This document shows positions 26,039 to 35,882 of a stretch of 64,000 bases of DNA, piece by piece; within the stretch, counting starts at the first letter, position 1, and the number at the start of each line of letters is the position of its first letter. This DNA comes from Rhodoligotrophos defluvii (GTDB taxonomy: Bacteria; Pseudomonadota; Alphaproteobacteria; Rhizobiales; Im1). The position numbers and the translations under genes were made by a program. The stretch is taken from the NCBI RefSeq assembly GCF_005281615.1, contig NZ_SZZM01000009.1, positions 1 to 64,000 of the forward strand, given 5' to 3'. Under the pieces are notes generated by a model, which was not told the DNA's origin, made no database searches, and worked only from the letters and a program-made list of their open reading frames with translations.

Positions 26039-26738
26039 GGTCCACGGCATTACCGTGCGCTACGGCCGCCGGGAGGTCATCCACGGCATCAGCCTCAACG
26101 TCGCCGAGAAGGAGGTGGTGACCCTGGTCGGCTCCAACGGCGCCGGTAAGACCACCGCGCTCAAGACCATTTCCGGCCTCTTGCGCCCCACTGCCGGCAG
26201 CATCTCCTTCGACGGCAGGCGCATCGACACCATGGAGCCGCACGAGATCATCGCCCATGGCGTGGTGCAGGTGCCGGAAGGCCGCCTGCTCTTCGCCGAT
26301 ATGACCGTCTACGAGCATATCGAGCTTGGCGCCCTGCGTGCCCGCAACGCCACCCGCAGCTTCGCCGACCGGCTGGAGTGGATCTATGCCATGTTCCCCA
26401 TCCTCAAGGAGCGCCGCGACCAGAAGGCCGGCACCTTGAGCGGCGGCCAGCAGCAGATGCTGGCGATCGCCCGCGGGCTCATGGCCGAGCCCCGCTGCCT
26501 GATGCTGGACGAACCCTCGCTTGGCCTCGCCCCCATCATGGTCGACCAGCTGGCCGATGCGATCCGCAGCCTGCACGAGGCCGGCCTCACCATCCTGCTG
26601 GTCGAGCAGCGGGTCGACCTCGCCCTGCGCCTGGCCCAGCGCGGCTATGTGCTAGAGACCGGCAATATCGTGCTGGAAGATACCGCCGAGAACCTGCTGA
26701 ACGACACGCGGGTCAAATCAGCCTATCTCGGGACCTGA
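26031..26738 (+). CDS. livF: Liv-type ABC transporter ATPase LivF
   Basis: 235 residues. Walker A GSNGAGKTT, the Q-loop region VVQVPEGRLLFADMTV (LivF-specific), signature TLSGGQQQMLAIARGL and Walker B LMLDEPSLGLAP. The GTG start at 26031 overlaps the end of livG by 8 bp, typical of coupled ATPase pairs. Confidence 0.93.
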   Translation: MLEVHGITVRYGRREVIHGISLNVAEKEVVTLVGSNGAGKTTALKTISGLLRPTAGSISFDGRRIDTMEPHEIIAHGVVQVPEGRLLFADMTVYEHIELGALRARNATRSFADRLEWIYAMFPILKERRDQKAGTLSGGQQQMLAIARGLMAEPRCLMLDEPSLGLAPIMVDQLADAIRSLHEAGLTILLVEQRVDLALRLAQRGYVLETGNIVLEDTAENLLNDTRVKSAYLGT

Positions 26739-26742
26739 CCCA

Positions 26743-28362
26743 GTGCTGGGACGAGCGACCGTAAAGCCCGCCTATGTGGCGACGCCCTTCGGCCAGCTAC
26801 GTTACTGGCATGCGGGTTCCGGTCTGCCCCTTGTGGTTCTGCCCGGCCTGATCCTCGGTGCCTCGGTGCGCGCCAGGCAATGCGCTGCGGAATTCGGTGA
26901 CCGCACCGTCATCACCCCCGAGCTGCCGGGTATCGGCGGCTCGGCGGATACGTCCGGCGATGGCATGGAAGGCGCGGCGCAAACCCTTGCCGCCGCATGG
27001 CAAGCGCTCGCCCTGGATGACGCGCCGATTCTCGCCTATGACCTTGCCGCACCGCTTGCCCTCGCCCTGCACAAGGCCCTGGAAGGCCGCCCTTGCGCCC
27101 TGTTCGCCGCCGACCTGGAACTGGCCCGCGGCTGGGCAGCGAGTGGCTGCCGGACACCCGACCTGACACCCCGCCCCGACGGCACCCATCTCACCGCCCT
27201 CTGGGCGCATCTGCGCGATCGCCACTTGCTCGACCCGCGGCACCCGACCCTCCCCGCCGCCATCGGGGCGCCGCTGCCCACCGACGCGGAGCTGGACGAG
27301 ACCCTGGTCGCCGCCGCGACCCGCCCGGAACGCTACGCCGCGCTATGGAATGATTGTCTCGCGGCCATGGCTGACCTGGGCGATGCCGACTCCAGCACCG
27401 TGCTCGAAGACATCCCCATGCCGGCCATGATCGACAAGCGCTTGGCCGAGTTGGCAGTCAAAGCCCAGCCGCCCCGTGAGCTACGCCATGCCGCCCGGCC
27501 GGCGCGCACCGACGAGGTCTGGTGCGACTATGTCGAGACGCCGGCGGGCCATATCCATGTCCGCCGCGCCGGCGACGCCCCCCGGGCGCTGCTCATGTTT
27601 CAATCGGCGCCCGGCTCGACCGCACCGCTCACGCCGATCATCGAGGGGCTGGGCACCATTCGCTCCGTCTATGCGCCCGACTTCCTCGGCAATGGCCGTT
27701 CCGACAAGCCCAAATACCCGAAGACCGATATCCCGGCGCTCGCCCGCGATGCGCTCACCCTGGCCGATACCTTGGGCCTCGAAACGTTCGACCTGTGGGG
27801 CACCCATACCGGCGCCTGCGTCGCCCTGGAGCTCGCCATTCTCGCCCCGGAGCGCACCGGCCGCGTGGTTCTGGAAGCACCGCCCCTGCTGCCGCCCGGC
27901 TTCACCGCCGACATCCTCGCCAATTACCTGCCGCCGCTGAAGCCCGACCGCTGGGGCCTCCATCTGCAGCAGGCCTGGAACATGCGCCGCGACATGTTCC
28001 TGTTCTGGCCGTGGTACCGCCAGGACCGCGCTGCCGTCCGCAAGCTGGGCGTGCCCGACGCCCAGCTCCTGCATGACTGGACCATCGGCCTTCTCTCCAG
28101 CGGTGCGACTTACGACCGTTCCTACCGCGCCGCCTTCGAATACGACACTCAGGCGCGCCTTCCACTGCTCACCCGCCCGGCCATGATCTGCGCTGGCCCC
28201 GCCGACATGCTTGTGGAAGGCCTGAAACTGGCGGAGCGCATCGCCCCGCCCGGCACTGTCGTCACCCCCACGCCGGCCACCATCTGGTACCCCGGCCAGA
28301 TGCCCACGGCCGTTGCGGAAACGCTCACCCTTTACCGCGACTTCCTCGGCGGCCGCACATAG
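26743..28362 (+). CDS. Two-domain alpha/beta-hydrolase-fold protein with altered nucleophile positions
   Basis: 539 residues, two alpha/beta-hydrolase-like halves (about 1-230 and 258-539). The second half has the oxyanion region MFQSAPGSTAPL, the YAPDFLGNGRSDKP segment and the nucleophile elbow LWGTHTGACVALEL, where His355 stands in the GxSxG serine position. In the first half the equivalent elbow reads ILAYDLAAPLAL, with Asp100 at that position. A haloalkane-dehalogenase-like Asp nucleophile or a non-catalytic role are both possible. GTG start at 26743, five bases after livF, last gene of the operon. Confidence 0.75.
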   Translation: MLGRATVKPAYVATPFGQLRYWHAGSGLPLVVLPGLILGASVRARQCAAEFGDRTVITPELPGIGGSADTSGDGMEGAAQTLAAAWQALALDDAPILAYDLAAPLALALHKALEGRPCALFAADLELARGWAASGCRTPDLTPRPDGTHLTALWAHLRDRHLLDPRHPTLPAAIGAPLPTDAELDETLVAAATRPERYAALWNDCLAAMADLGDADSSTVLEDIPMPAMIDKRLAELAVKAQPPRELRHAARPARTDEVWCDYVETPAGHIHVRRAGDAPRALLMFQSAPGSTAPLTPIIEGLGTIRSVYAPDFLGNGRSDKPKYPKTDIPALARDALTLADTLGLETFDLWGTHTGACVALELAILAPERTGRVVLEAPPLLPPGFTADILANYLPPLKPDRWGLHLQQAWNMRRDMFLFWPWYRQDRAAVRKLGVPDAQLLHDWTIGLLSSGATYDRSYRAAFEYDTQARLPLLTRPAMICAGPADMLVEGLKLAERIAPPGTVVTPTPATIWYPGQMPTAVAETLTLYRDFLGGRT

Positions 28363-28601
28363 CCACAGGCGACTAGACCCGTTCTGGCGTCGCAGGCCCC
28401 TCCACTCGTTGCGACGACCGGGCACAGCGCCGCCAGCTCTTTATTCTCCTTCGATGGCATGATGCGCCTAATAAGGCGCAAGAAGCTGCTGCTGTCGCCT
28501 CTGATCGCTGGCACGTCGGTAACGCCACGCCGAAGAAACATTCGCTTCGCCTATTAGACGAGCGTAGAATAGGGCTCGTAATGGGGGGAGGTGAGGTTGG
28601 T

Positions 28602-29444
28602 ATGCGCTGTCTGAGATTGGCTTCAAGTCGAAAGGAACGTTCTGGCGACCGGACCGTTCTGCGCCGGCTTGCTCCGCTGCGGCAGGTTTTCATCTTGCTC
28701 TTGGCATGCCTGATCCCGGCGGGCGCGACGGTGGCGGACGAAACCGCCGGCACCGTGACCGGCGCGGCGAGCGAGACGGAGGACACCGCCATTGCCATGC
28801 GGCTTGCTCAGCTGCTGCAATCGGCGCGGGCCGTCGTATCCCAGCACCAGGACCTGATCAACAACCCGGATCTGGGCGAGAAGGGCCTCACCCCCGAGCG
28901 GGTGCTCGCCGAGACCGTCGCCCTCTACCAAAAGCAGACCGGCCACGACCTGAGCACCATCGACCCAAGCTCCAAGGAAGGCCGTCTGCTGCATGCCCAG
29001 ATGGAGGCGATCAAGGAGGTTGTCGCCGAGAACCAGGAAACCATCAACAAGCCGGGCCTGGCCTTCAAAGGCTTCATTCCCGCCGTGTTCGGGCGGCTGG
29101 TGAACGAGGCCTTCGCCGAGCGCGTCGGAGAGGAGGCCCGCGTGAAGGTGACGGCGCCGGAAAAACTCATCCGTAACCGGAAGGCGCGGCCGGATGACTG
29201 GGAAGTGTCCATCATCAGCAAGAAACTCGGGCAGGCCGACTGGCCGAAGGGCGCGCCTTACCTGGAGAGGACCAGCGCGGACGGCCGCCCGGCCTTCCGG
29301 CTGATCGTCCCGGAATATTACACCCGCTCCTGCCTGACCTGCCATGGCGAGCCGGCCGGCAAGATGGACATCACGGGCTACCCGATGGAAGGCGGCAAGG
29401 AGGGCGACCTCGGCGCCGCCATCAGCGTCATCATATTCGAATGA
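28602..29444 (+). CDS. Exported c-type heme sensor protein (DUF3365 / Tll0287-like)
   Basis: 280 residues: a basic n-region then a hydrophobic signal or anchor (about 28-45, [17 protein letters not shown]), a helical domain with [19 protein letters not shown] and [14 protein letters not shown], and one c-heme site CLTCH (244-248). This is the DUF3365 pattern of PAS-like periplasmic heme proteins proposed to sense redox state or gas. The ATG at 28602 has AGGTGAGG upstream; the ATG at 28581 is an alternative. The stop overlaps the next start (ATGA), so sensor and kinase are coupled. The 28363-28580 gap shows no gene. Confidence 0.85.
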   Translation: MRCLRLASSRKERSGDRTVLRRLAPLRQVFILLLACLIPAGATVADETAGTVTGAASETEDTAIAMRLAQLLQSARAVVSQHQDLINNPDLGEKGLTPERVLAETVALYQKQTGHDLSTIDPSSKEGRLLHAQMEAIKEVVAENQETINKPGLAFKGFIPAVFGRLVNEAFAERVGEEARVKVTAPEKLIRNRKARPDDWEVSIISKKLGQADWPKGAPYLERTSADGRPAFRLIVPEYYTRSCLTCHGEPAGKMDITGYPMEGGKEGDLGAAISVIIFE

Positions 29445-32266
29445 CCGTCGCAAGCACGACACGGGGCGACCTCTCTCCCGCGGTCGCACAGGATATGGCC
29501 CAGCAGCGCGACAGCTCGCCGGAAGACGGCCTGCCGGCGCCGGCCGGTTCCCGGTTGGAAGGGCTCGCCGCCCTGCTCCGCCGGACCTCGATCCCGCTGC
29601 GGGTGGCGGCGATCGCCCTGCTGCTGCTGGCGGGAATGATCGCAACCAACCTCATCATGATCAGGGAGCTCGACAACAACTCCCGGCAGATCACCCGTGC
29701 GACCGACCTTTTCAGTCAGCTGGAGGCTGCAAACGGCGCCGCGACGGCTTTCGGCAACGTCCGGTATTGGCTGACCGACCTGGCGGTAAGCCTGTTGACC
29801 ATATCCGAACGCAACGCCGAGGCGGCCCGCGCCGATCTGCAGCGCTATCTGAACCAGCTCAGCGTCACGCACCCCGAGATCGCCGCCGAAATCGCGCGCG
29901 AGACCGACGCCTATATCGAAAGCGCCCTTCAGGCCGTCGAGGCCTATACCAACGATCAGCGCGTGATCGGCAATACGCTGCTTGCCCAGGGCCGCACCCA
30001 CAGCCAGCAGGTGGAGCAGCGCCTGGCCGAGCTCACGCAAAGCCTGCATACCGATGCCTGGGACGCCCGGGATATGGCGACCAGCAGCGCGGCATCCGCC
30101 ATCCGCATCGCCATCATCGTGCTGGCCAGCGTGGTCTTGCTGGGGGGCCTGCTCACCCTGCTCGTGCTCCATTCCATCGTGGTGCCGCTGCGCCGCCTCA
30201 ACCGGGCCATGGGCTCCATGATCGAGGGCCGCTACGACGTCCCCTTGCCGCCGGTCGGCCGCGACGAGATCGGCATCATGGCGCGCACCCTGCGGCTCTT
30301 CCGCGACAGCATTACCGAGCGCGAACGGCTGCAGTCCATCGCGCAGGAGCAGCGCCGCACCATCGAGACGGCGATCGAGACCATTTCCGAAGGCTTTGCC
30401 CTGTTCGATGCGGATGATCGCCTGGTGATGGCAAACTCGCGCTACCGGGCGATCTATCCCGGCGTGGCGGACCTCATCGTGCCGGGAACCCGTTTCGCCG
30501 ACCTCATTCGCGCGGGAGCCGAGCGGGACCTGGCCGATTTCGGCGACCTCTCGAAGGAGGCCTGGATCGAGCAGCGCCTGAGCCGCCATCGCGACGCCGA
30601 GGGGGTGATGGAGCAGCGCTATGCCGATGGCCGCTGGGTGCGCATCAGCGAGCGCAAGACCCCTGACCACGGCACCGTCACCGTCTATACCGACATTACC
30701 GAGCTCAAGCAGCGCCAGGCCGAGCTGCAGCGGGCCAAGGAGGACGCCGACGCCGCCAACCAGGCCAAGAGTCAGTTTCTGGCCAGCATGAGCCACGAGC
30801 TGCGCACGCCTTTGAACGCGATCATCGGCTATAGCGAAATGCTCATCGAGGAGGCCGAGGAACTTGGCCAAAACGACTTCGTTCCCGACCTCGGCAAGAT
30901 CAAGAAGGCGGGCAAGCACCTGCTGAGCCTGATCAACGACATCCTCGACCTCTCCAAGATCGAGGCGGGCAAGACCGAGCTCTATTTCGAGACCTTCGAG
31001 ATCGACGAGCTGATCTCGCAGGTCAAGGCGACCATCGCCCCGCTGGTGGCCAGGAACGACAACCGGCTGACCGTCGAGGTCGATCCCCATGCCGGCATCA
31101 TGCAATCCGACCAGACGAAGCTGCGCCAGAACCTCCTCAACCTCCTGAGCAACGCCTCCAAGTTCACCTCGAACGGCACCATCGCGCTCAAGGTTCGCCG
31201 CTGTCCGGTCGAGGACGGTGGCGACTGGATGGAGTTCGAGATCGCCGATACCGGCATCGGCATGACGGCCCAGCAGAAGGCGAAGCTGTTCCAGGCCTTC
31301 ACCCAGGCGGATTCATCCACCGCCCGCAATTATGGCGGCACCGGGCTTGGGCTGGCCATCACGAAGCAGTTCTGCCTGATGCTGGGCGGCGACATCACGG
31401 TGGAAACGGAATATGGCAAGGGCTCGTCCTTCACCATGCGCCTTCCCGCCGTGCACCCTCAGATCGAGGCGGCGGCAAGTCCCGAGGATGCATCGGCCAT
31501 CAAGGCCACCATCCTGGTCATCGACGACGAGCGGGCCAGCCGCGACAGCCTGAGTGCCGCGCTGACCAAGGAGGGCTATCGGGTGGTCACCGCGGCCGGC
31601 GGGCGCGACGGCCTGCGGCTGGCGAAGCAGGAGAAGCCCGACGCCGTCATCCTCGACGTGATCATGCCGGAGGTGGACGGCTGGACCGTGTTGCGCTGGC
31701 TCAAGAGCGACCCGGAGCTGAGCCCCATCCCGGTGATCCTCGTGACCGTGCTGGGCGATCAGGACATGGGCGTTGCCCTCGGCGCGGCCGAGCATCTCAC
31801 CAAGCCGATCGATCCGGCAGAGCTCCTGGAGGTGCTCGATCGCGTGCGCCGTTCCGGCGATCGCCCGGATGTGCTCGTCATCGATGACGACGAGACCACC
31901 CGGGACATGCTCCGCCGCACCCTCATGCGTGAGGGCTGGACCGTGCGCGAGGCCGTCAACGGAGCGGCGGGTCTGGCCGAGGCGGCCGCCGCCAAGCCGA
32001 GCGTCATTCTGCTCGATCTGATGATGCCGGAGGTGGACGGCTTCGAGGTGCTCGCCAAGCTGCGCCAGGATCCGCATCTGCGCGATATTCCCGTCATAGT
32101 GGTCACCGCCAAGGAATTGACCGCCCAAGAGCGTGAATGGCTGCGCAGCAATGCCTTGGAGATTTTCCAAAAGGGTGCTTATGGTCGCGCGGAATTGGTG
32201 GCGTCCCTGCGCAGCATGATCGAGGTGGCGCGCGGGGCCGCTGCGACGTCGTTGAAGGCCAATTGA
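29441..32266 (+). CDS. Hybrid sensor histidine kinase with two receiver domains
   Basis: 941 residues. TM1 (about 51-74), a periplasmic helical domain, TM2 (about 221-246), HAMP (247-300), PAS (about 310-425), HisKA with phospho-acceptor His452 in [20 protein letters not shown], HATPase (N box [17 protein letters not shown]). Two tandem receivers have acceptor Asp in [12 protein letters not shown] and [13 protein letters not shown]. In REC2 the switch-lysine region reads FQKGAYG. ATG at 29441 overlaps the heme-protein stop, so its input is probably the c-heme sensor. The two receivers imply an internal phosphorelay. Confidence 0.92.
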   Translation: MTVASTTRGDLSPAVAQDMAQQRDSSPEDGLPAPAGSRLEGLAALLRRTSIPLRVAAIALLLLAGMIATNLIMIRELDNNSRQITRATDLFSQLEAANGAATAFGNVRYWLTDLAVSLLTISERNAEAARADLQRYLNQLSVTHPEIAAEIARETDAYIESALQAVEAYTNDQRVIGNTLLAQGRTHSQQVEQRLAELTQSLHTDAWDARDMATSSAASAIRIAIIVLASVVLLGGLLTLLVLHSIVVPLRRLNRAMGSMIEGRYDVPLPPVGRDEIGIMARTLRLFRDSITERERLQSIAQEQRRTIETAIETISEGFALFDADDRLVMANSRYRAIYPGVADLIVPGTRFADLIRAGAERDLADFGDLSKEAWIEQRLSRHRDAEGVMEQRYADGRWVRISERKTPDHGTVTVYTDITELKQRQAELQRAKEDADAANQAKSQFLASMSHELRTPLNAIIGYSEMLIEEAEELGQNDFVPDLGKIKKAGKHLLSLINDILDLSKIEAGKTELYFETFEIDELISQVKATIAPLVARNDNRLTVEVDPHAGIMQSDQTKLRQNLLNLLSNASKFTSNGTIALKVRRCPVEDGGDWMEFEIADTGIGMTAQQKAKLFQAFTQADSSTARNYGGTGLGLAITKQFCLMLGGDITVETEYGKGSSFTMRLPAVHPQIEAAASPEDASAIKATILVIDDERASRDSLSAALTKEGYRVVTAAGGRDGLRLAKQEKPDAVILDVIMPEVDGWTVLRWLKSDPELSPIPVILVTVLGDQDMGVALGAAEHLTKPIDPAELLEVLDRVRRSGDRPDVLVIDDDETTRDMLRRTLMREGWTVREAVNGAAGLAEAAAAKPSVILLDLMMPEVDGFEVLAKLRQDPHLRDIPVIVVTAKELTAQEREWLRSNALEIFQKGAYGRAELVASLRSMIEVARGAAATSLKAN

Positions 32267-32299
32267 AGCTGGGGAGGCTGAGAGGCGGACGAGGTAACA

Positions 32300-32683
32300 A
32301 TGATGGCCAAGATCCTGCTCGTCGAAGACAACGAAATGAACCGCGATATGCTGTCGCGTCGGCTCAATCGGCATGGCTTCACCGTGGTGATCGCCCCCGA
32401 CGGGGAGAGCGGCGTCGCCATGGCGGCCAGCGAGGTGCCCGATATCGTGCTCATGGACATGAGCCTGCCCGTGGTCGACGGCTGGGAGGCGACGCGGCGC
32501 ATCAAGGCCGATCCGCGCACCAGCGCCATTCCGGTGATCGCCCTCACCGCCCACGCCATGGCCTCTGACGAGCAGCGGGCGCGCGAGGTCGGCTGCGACG
32601 ACTATGATACCAAGCCGATCGAGCTGCCGAGGCTGCTTGAGAAGATCCAGCGCTTGCTGCCGGCGGCGCCTGGCCTTCGCTAG
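32300..32683 (+). CDS. Single-domain response regulator (DivK/CheY-like)
   Basis: 127 residues, only a receiver domain: VEDNEMNRDML acidic pocket, phospho-acceptor Asp in IVLMDMSLPVVDGWEATRRIK, Thr/Ser switch ALTAHAMASDE and Lys in DTKPIELPRLLEKI. ATG at 32300, or a second ATG at 32303, with GAGG upstream. No output domain, so it acts by protein contact or as a phosphate shuttle between the kinase and the receiver-cyclase downstream. Confidence 0.9.
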   Translation: MMAKILLVEDNEMNRDMLSRRLNRHGFTVVIAPDGESGVAMAASEVPDIVLMDMSLPVVDGWEATRRIKADPRTSAIPVIALTAHAMASDEQRAREVGCDDYDTKPIELPRLLEKIQRLLPAAPGLR

Positions 32684-32775
32684 CCGGGCGCGGCACGAAG
32701 CGCACTGGACGGGAGCGGGAGGGAAGAGACGCCCCTGGCTGCCGTGAGGCAGCGGATATTGCGGGAGCAGGCGGG

Positions 32776-34365
32776 ATGATGTCCGACGCCGAATTCCAGA
32801 GATGGACGAGGCTGGTTACGGTCCAGCAGGATCTCGTCACGCCCATACGCACGATCCTCGATTACCTGGAGATCCTGTGCGACGATGTGCGGCGGCTGGC
32901 GTTGCCGGACGTTCTGGAGCATCTGGACAAGGCCACCGCTGCGGCCCGCTGCTTGGACGAGATCGTCGGCCGACTGCTGGATTCGGACGGGCCCCTCGAC
33001 ATGGACGCGCAACGGGAGTTCGGTGGATCTCAGGCCAAGCTCCGGCACGAGCTCAGGACGCCTCTCAACGCCATTATCGGCTATGGCGAGCTGGCATTAG
33101 AGGATCTGCCGCCGGCCCCCGCTGCGGAAAAGCTGCGGCCCGAGCTGGAGAAGCTGCTGGGCGAGGCGCGCCGGCTCATCGCCTGCATCAACGCGCTGGG
33201 AAAGTTCGGCACCGGTGCCGAGCCAGGCGCGGATGACCCCGCCCAGACCGTCATAGCCGATCTCTTTCGCACGCTGCATCCCGACCGGCCGGAGACGCGC
33301 GGCTGCGAGGTCGGCCGGATTCTCGTCGTCGACGACAACGAGGCCAACCGCGATCTGCTGCGGCGGCGGCTGCTCCAGGAGGGCCACCAGGTGGAGCTGG
33401 CCCAATCCGGGCGGCAGGCGCTCCAAATGCTGGAAAAGGAGGAATTCGACCTCATCCTGCTCGACCTGATCATGCCGGGCATGAATGGCATCGAGGTGCT
33501 GGAACGCCTCAAGTCGGATCAGCGCCTCTACCAGGTCCCGGTGGTGATGATCTCCGGCTTGAGCGAAACCGATGCGGTGATCCGCTGCATCGAGGCAGGC
33601 GCCGAGGACTATCTGCCCAAGCCCTTCAACCTGGTGCTGCTGCGTGCCCGCATCAATGCCTGCCTGGAGCGCCGGCGCTGGCGCGGCCGCGAGCAGGAAT
33701 ATCTTGCCAAGCTGAAGATCGCCAAGGATCGGTCCGAGGCCCTGCTGCGCAATATCCTGCCGGACCCGATCGTGCTGCGCCTCAACGAGGGCGAAACCAT
33801 CATTGCCGACCGCTTCGAGCAGGCGACCATCCTGTTCGCCGACATCGTGGACTTCACGCCCGCCGCCGCCAAGATGGCGCCGGCCCATCTCGTGGGAGAG
33901 CTCGCGGAGATCTTCTCCGCCTTCGACGATCTCGCCCTGCGGCTCGGCGTGGAGAAGATCAAGACCATCGGCGATGCCTACATGGCGGCCACCGGCCTGC
34001 CCTCCCCGCGGGCCGATCATGTCGAGGTCATGGCGGAATTCGCGCTCGGCGCCCTCGACGTGCTGGGCAGCATCAACCGCGACGGCGGGACGGACTACCG
34101 CATTCGCATCGGCATCCACACGGGCCCGGTCGTGGCCGGCATCATCGGCCGCCATAAATTCATCTACGATGTGTGGGGCGATACGGTGAATATTGCCAGC
34201 CGGCTTGAATCCCATGGCGCGCCCAACCGTATCCAGGTGTCGGAGCCGGTGCGCAATGCGCTCGCCCATCGCTACGAGTTCGAGCCTCAGGGTGCTCTCA
34301 CCCTTAAAGGACGAGGCCAGGCCTGCGCCTTCTTGCTGGTGCCGCGGCAGCACGTGCGCTGCTGA
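32776..34365 (+). CDS. Response-regulator class III adenylate cyclase with an N-terminal H-box
   Basis: 529 residues: a helical region with a HisKA-like H-box ([20 protein letters not shown], His91) but no ATPase domain; a receiver (181-295, acceptor Asp230); and a class III cyclase domain (about 345-520). Metal Asp356 and Asp400, transition-state Asn472 and Arg476 are present. Lys396 and Asp465 are the ATP-type specificity pair (guanylate cyclases have Glu and Cys), so cAMP is the expected product. ATG at 32776. Fourth gene of the heme-sensor module and probably its output. Confidence 0.9.
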   Translation: MMSDAEFQRWTRLVTVQQDLVTPIRTILDYLEILCDDVRRLALPDVLEHLDKATAAARCLDEIVGRLLDSDGPLDMDAQREFGGSQAKLRHELRTPLNAIIGYGELALEDLPPAPAAEKLRPELEKLLGEARRLIACINALGKFGTGAEPGADDPAQTVIADLFRTLHPDRPETRGCEVGRILVVDDNEANRDLLRRRLLQEGHQVELAQSGRQALQMLEKEEFDLILLDLIMPGMNGIEVLERLKSDQRLYQVPVVMISGLSETDAVIRCIEAGAEDYLPKPFNLVLLRARINACLERRRWRGREQEYLAKLKIAKDRSEALLRNILPDPIVLRLNEGETIIADRFEQATILFADIVDFTPAAAKMAPAHLVGELAEIFSAFDDLALRLGVEKIKTIGDAYMAATGLPSPRADHVEVMAEFALGALDVLGSINRDGGTDYRIRIGIHTGPVVAGIIGRHKFIYDVWGDTVNIASRLESHGAPNRIQVSEPVRNALAHRYEFEPQGALTLKGRGQACAFLLVPRQHVRC

Positions 34366-34747
34366 TCGCATCCCGAAATGGCTTGATCCTTGCATCGGAC
34401 GACGCAGGCGGGGATCGATATGGATCATATCGAGACATCCCCATCGATCAGCCAGCTTACGAACGGGTCTCAACCTGCCCGCTCGTAGGGGAGGCTGGCT
34501 GGTTGAAGGTGGCGGCCTGTCTTTTCCTGCGTTCAGGCAGGCCGCCACTGCTCCAGCAGGGCCGCCAAGGCCTCAGGGCCTCATAAGGAGGCTTGGGGCC
34601 ACTTCCCCGCCAAATCTCTCATGCGCGAAGGACTTGATGATGTGGCTGCAGCTGCGGGATGTTGCTAGACGACGCATCGGTTAGGGAGCATGATCCCGGC
34701 GTTGGCTTGGAAATGCTTCCAATCGCGTTACCCGGGAGATCGCTGCC
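34366..34747 (+). promoter_or_regulatory. Intergenic region with hairpin and palindrome before the amidohydrolase
   Basis: 382 bp without a credible gene. An 11-bp perfect inverted repeat (GTGGCGGCCTG at 34509-34519, CAGGCCGCCAC at 34538-34548) could end the cyclase transcript but lacks a T-tract. A second palindrome, TTGGAA-ATGC-TTCCAA (34707-34722), lies 25 bp before the amidohydrolase ATG and may be an operator. No promoter boxes are convincing. Confidence 0.4.
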
Positions 34748-35797
34748 ATGGAGCCTCAGAATAGGGGCAGGCGCAAACTTCTGGCCGGTGCCGGGGCAGC
34801 AGCGCTGGTCACGGGTATCCCCGCCCGGGCGGCTTCCGGCGCCACCAATACGAGCGGCGCTTTAGAGGTCATCGATTTCCACAGCCATTTCGTCGGCTCT
34901 GCGTTCACCTCCAACGCTGGCGCAGCCGCACCCGCCGCCCAGAAAGCACGCTGGCAGCAGGTCAACCGCAATCTCTCTGATGTGCAGGCGCTGCTGTCGT
35001 CGATTGAAACGGCAGGCGTCGCCGCCCGTGTCGTGAGCACGCCCTTGGAGTTCATTCGCGGTGCAGATGGTGAGATACCGCCGGACGCAGAAAGGCGTGC
35101 CAACGACCAGCTCGCCGAGCTTGTGGGACGTAACCCCGGACGTCTCTACGGGTTGGCCACGGTGGACGCCTATAACGGAGATGCGGGCGCGCAAGAACTG
35201 ACCCGTGCCGTGCGCGAGTTGGGGCTGCGCGGCGTCTTTCTAGAGGCGGCCAAGAAAGACCTTCTGCTCGACGCACCAGAAGCACGCCCAACACTCACCG
35301 CGGCCGCCACGCTGGGTGTACCGGTTTTCGTTCATCCGATCTCAGACCCGCAGCTGAGCAGGCGCCTTGCGCGCTATGGACGACTGGGAACGACCTTGAA
35401 TCGGGGGACCATCAATTCGGCAGCGCTCGTCGCGCTCATCGAAAGTGGCACCTTCGATGAGCTGCCGGGCCTGCGCATTGTGGTTACGACCCTTGCGATC
35501 GGCACGGTTCTGCTCGCGGGCGGGTTCGGAGACGGTCTCGGCCTCCGGAGCGACACGCCGGAGCTAAGCCGCCGGCACGTCTATATCGATACAATGGGGC
35601 TCAGCCCGGTGCTGATCCGCAGCGCCGTGGATCTGTTGGGCGCAGACCATGTTCTTGCCGGTACGGACTGGCCGATCTTTGTCGAGAGGTCGGTACCGGA
35701 ACGCCTGCAGGCGGCAATGGCGTTCTCCGGTCTCAACCCGGTCGAGCAGCAATGGATTGCCGGGGCCAATGCGCAGAAACTGCTGGGCATCGCCTAG
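34748..35797 (+). CDS. Tat-exported amidohydrolase (amidohydro_2 family)
   Basis: 349 residues. A twin-arginine signal (NRGRRKLLAGAGAAALVTG, cleavage near ARA) precedes a metal-dependent TIM-barrel hydrolase. Ligands visible: HSH in IDFHSHF, His in VPVFVHPI and Asp in LAGTDWPIF. The family includes ACMSD-like decarboxylases and lactone hydrolases. Tat export fits a folded, metal-loaded enzyme. The substrate is not evident. ATG at 34748. It stands alone; the intergenic repeat follows directly. Confidence 0.82.
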   Translation: MEPQNRGRRKLLAGAGAAALVTGIPARAASGATNTSGALEVIDFHSHFVGSAFTSNAGAAAPAAQKARWQQVNRNLSDVQALLSSIETAGVAARVVSTPLEFIRGADGEIPPDAERRANDQLAELVGRNPGRLYGLATVDAYNGDAGAQELTRAVRELGLRGVFLEAAKKDLLLDAPEARPTLTAAATLGVPVFVHPISDPQLSRRLARYGRLGTTLNRGTINSAALVALIESGTFDELPGLRIVVTTLAIGTVLLAGGFGDGLGLRSDTPELSRRHVYIDTMGLSPVLIRSAVDLLGADHVLAGTDWPIFVERSVPERLQAAMAFSGLNPVEQQWIAGANAQKLLGIA

Positions 35798-35880
35798 AGC
35801 ATTTTTCGAGCGGAGTGGATGCCGGTTCCCGTGAAGAAAACGCGGCCAAGCAGGAACTTGGAGCGGAAACCCTTTTGAGG
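35798..35880. repeat. Dispersed Rhizobiales-type intergenic repeat, copy 1 (truncated)
   Basis: Starts GAGCATTTTTCGAGCGGAG right after the amidohydrolase stop and continues through GTGGAT.CC.GTTC.CGTGA to GAGCGGAAAC. It aligns over about 70 bp with copy 2 at 55345-55446 (roughly three quarters identical by eye). It lacks the left arm and loop of the terminal hairpin seen in copy 2. Repeats with this head sequence are common between genes in Rhizobiales. Confidence 0.7.
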
Positions 35881-35882
35881 CT

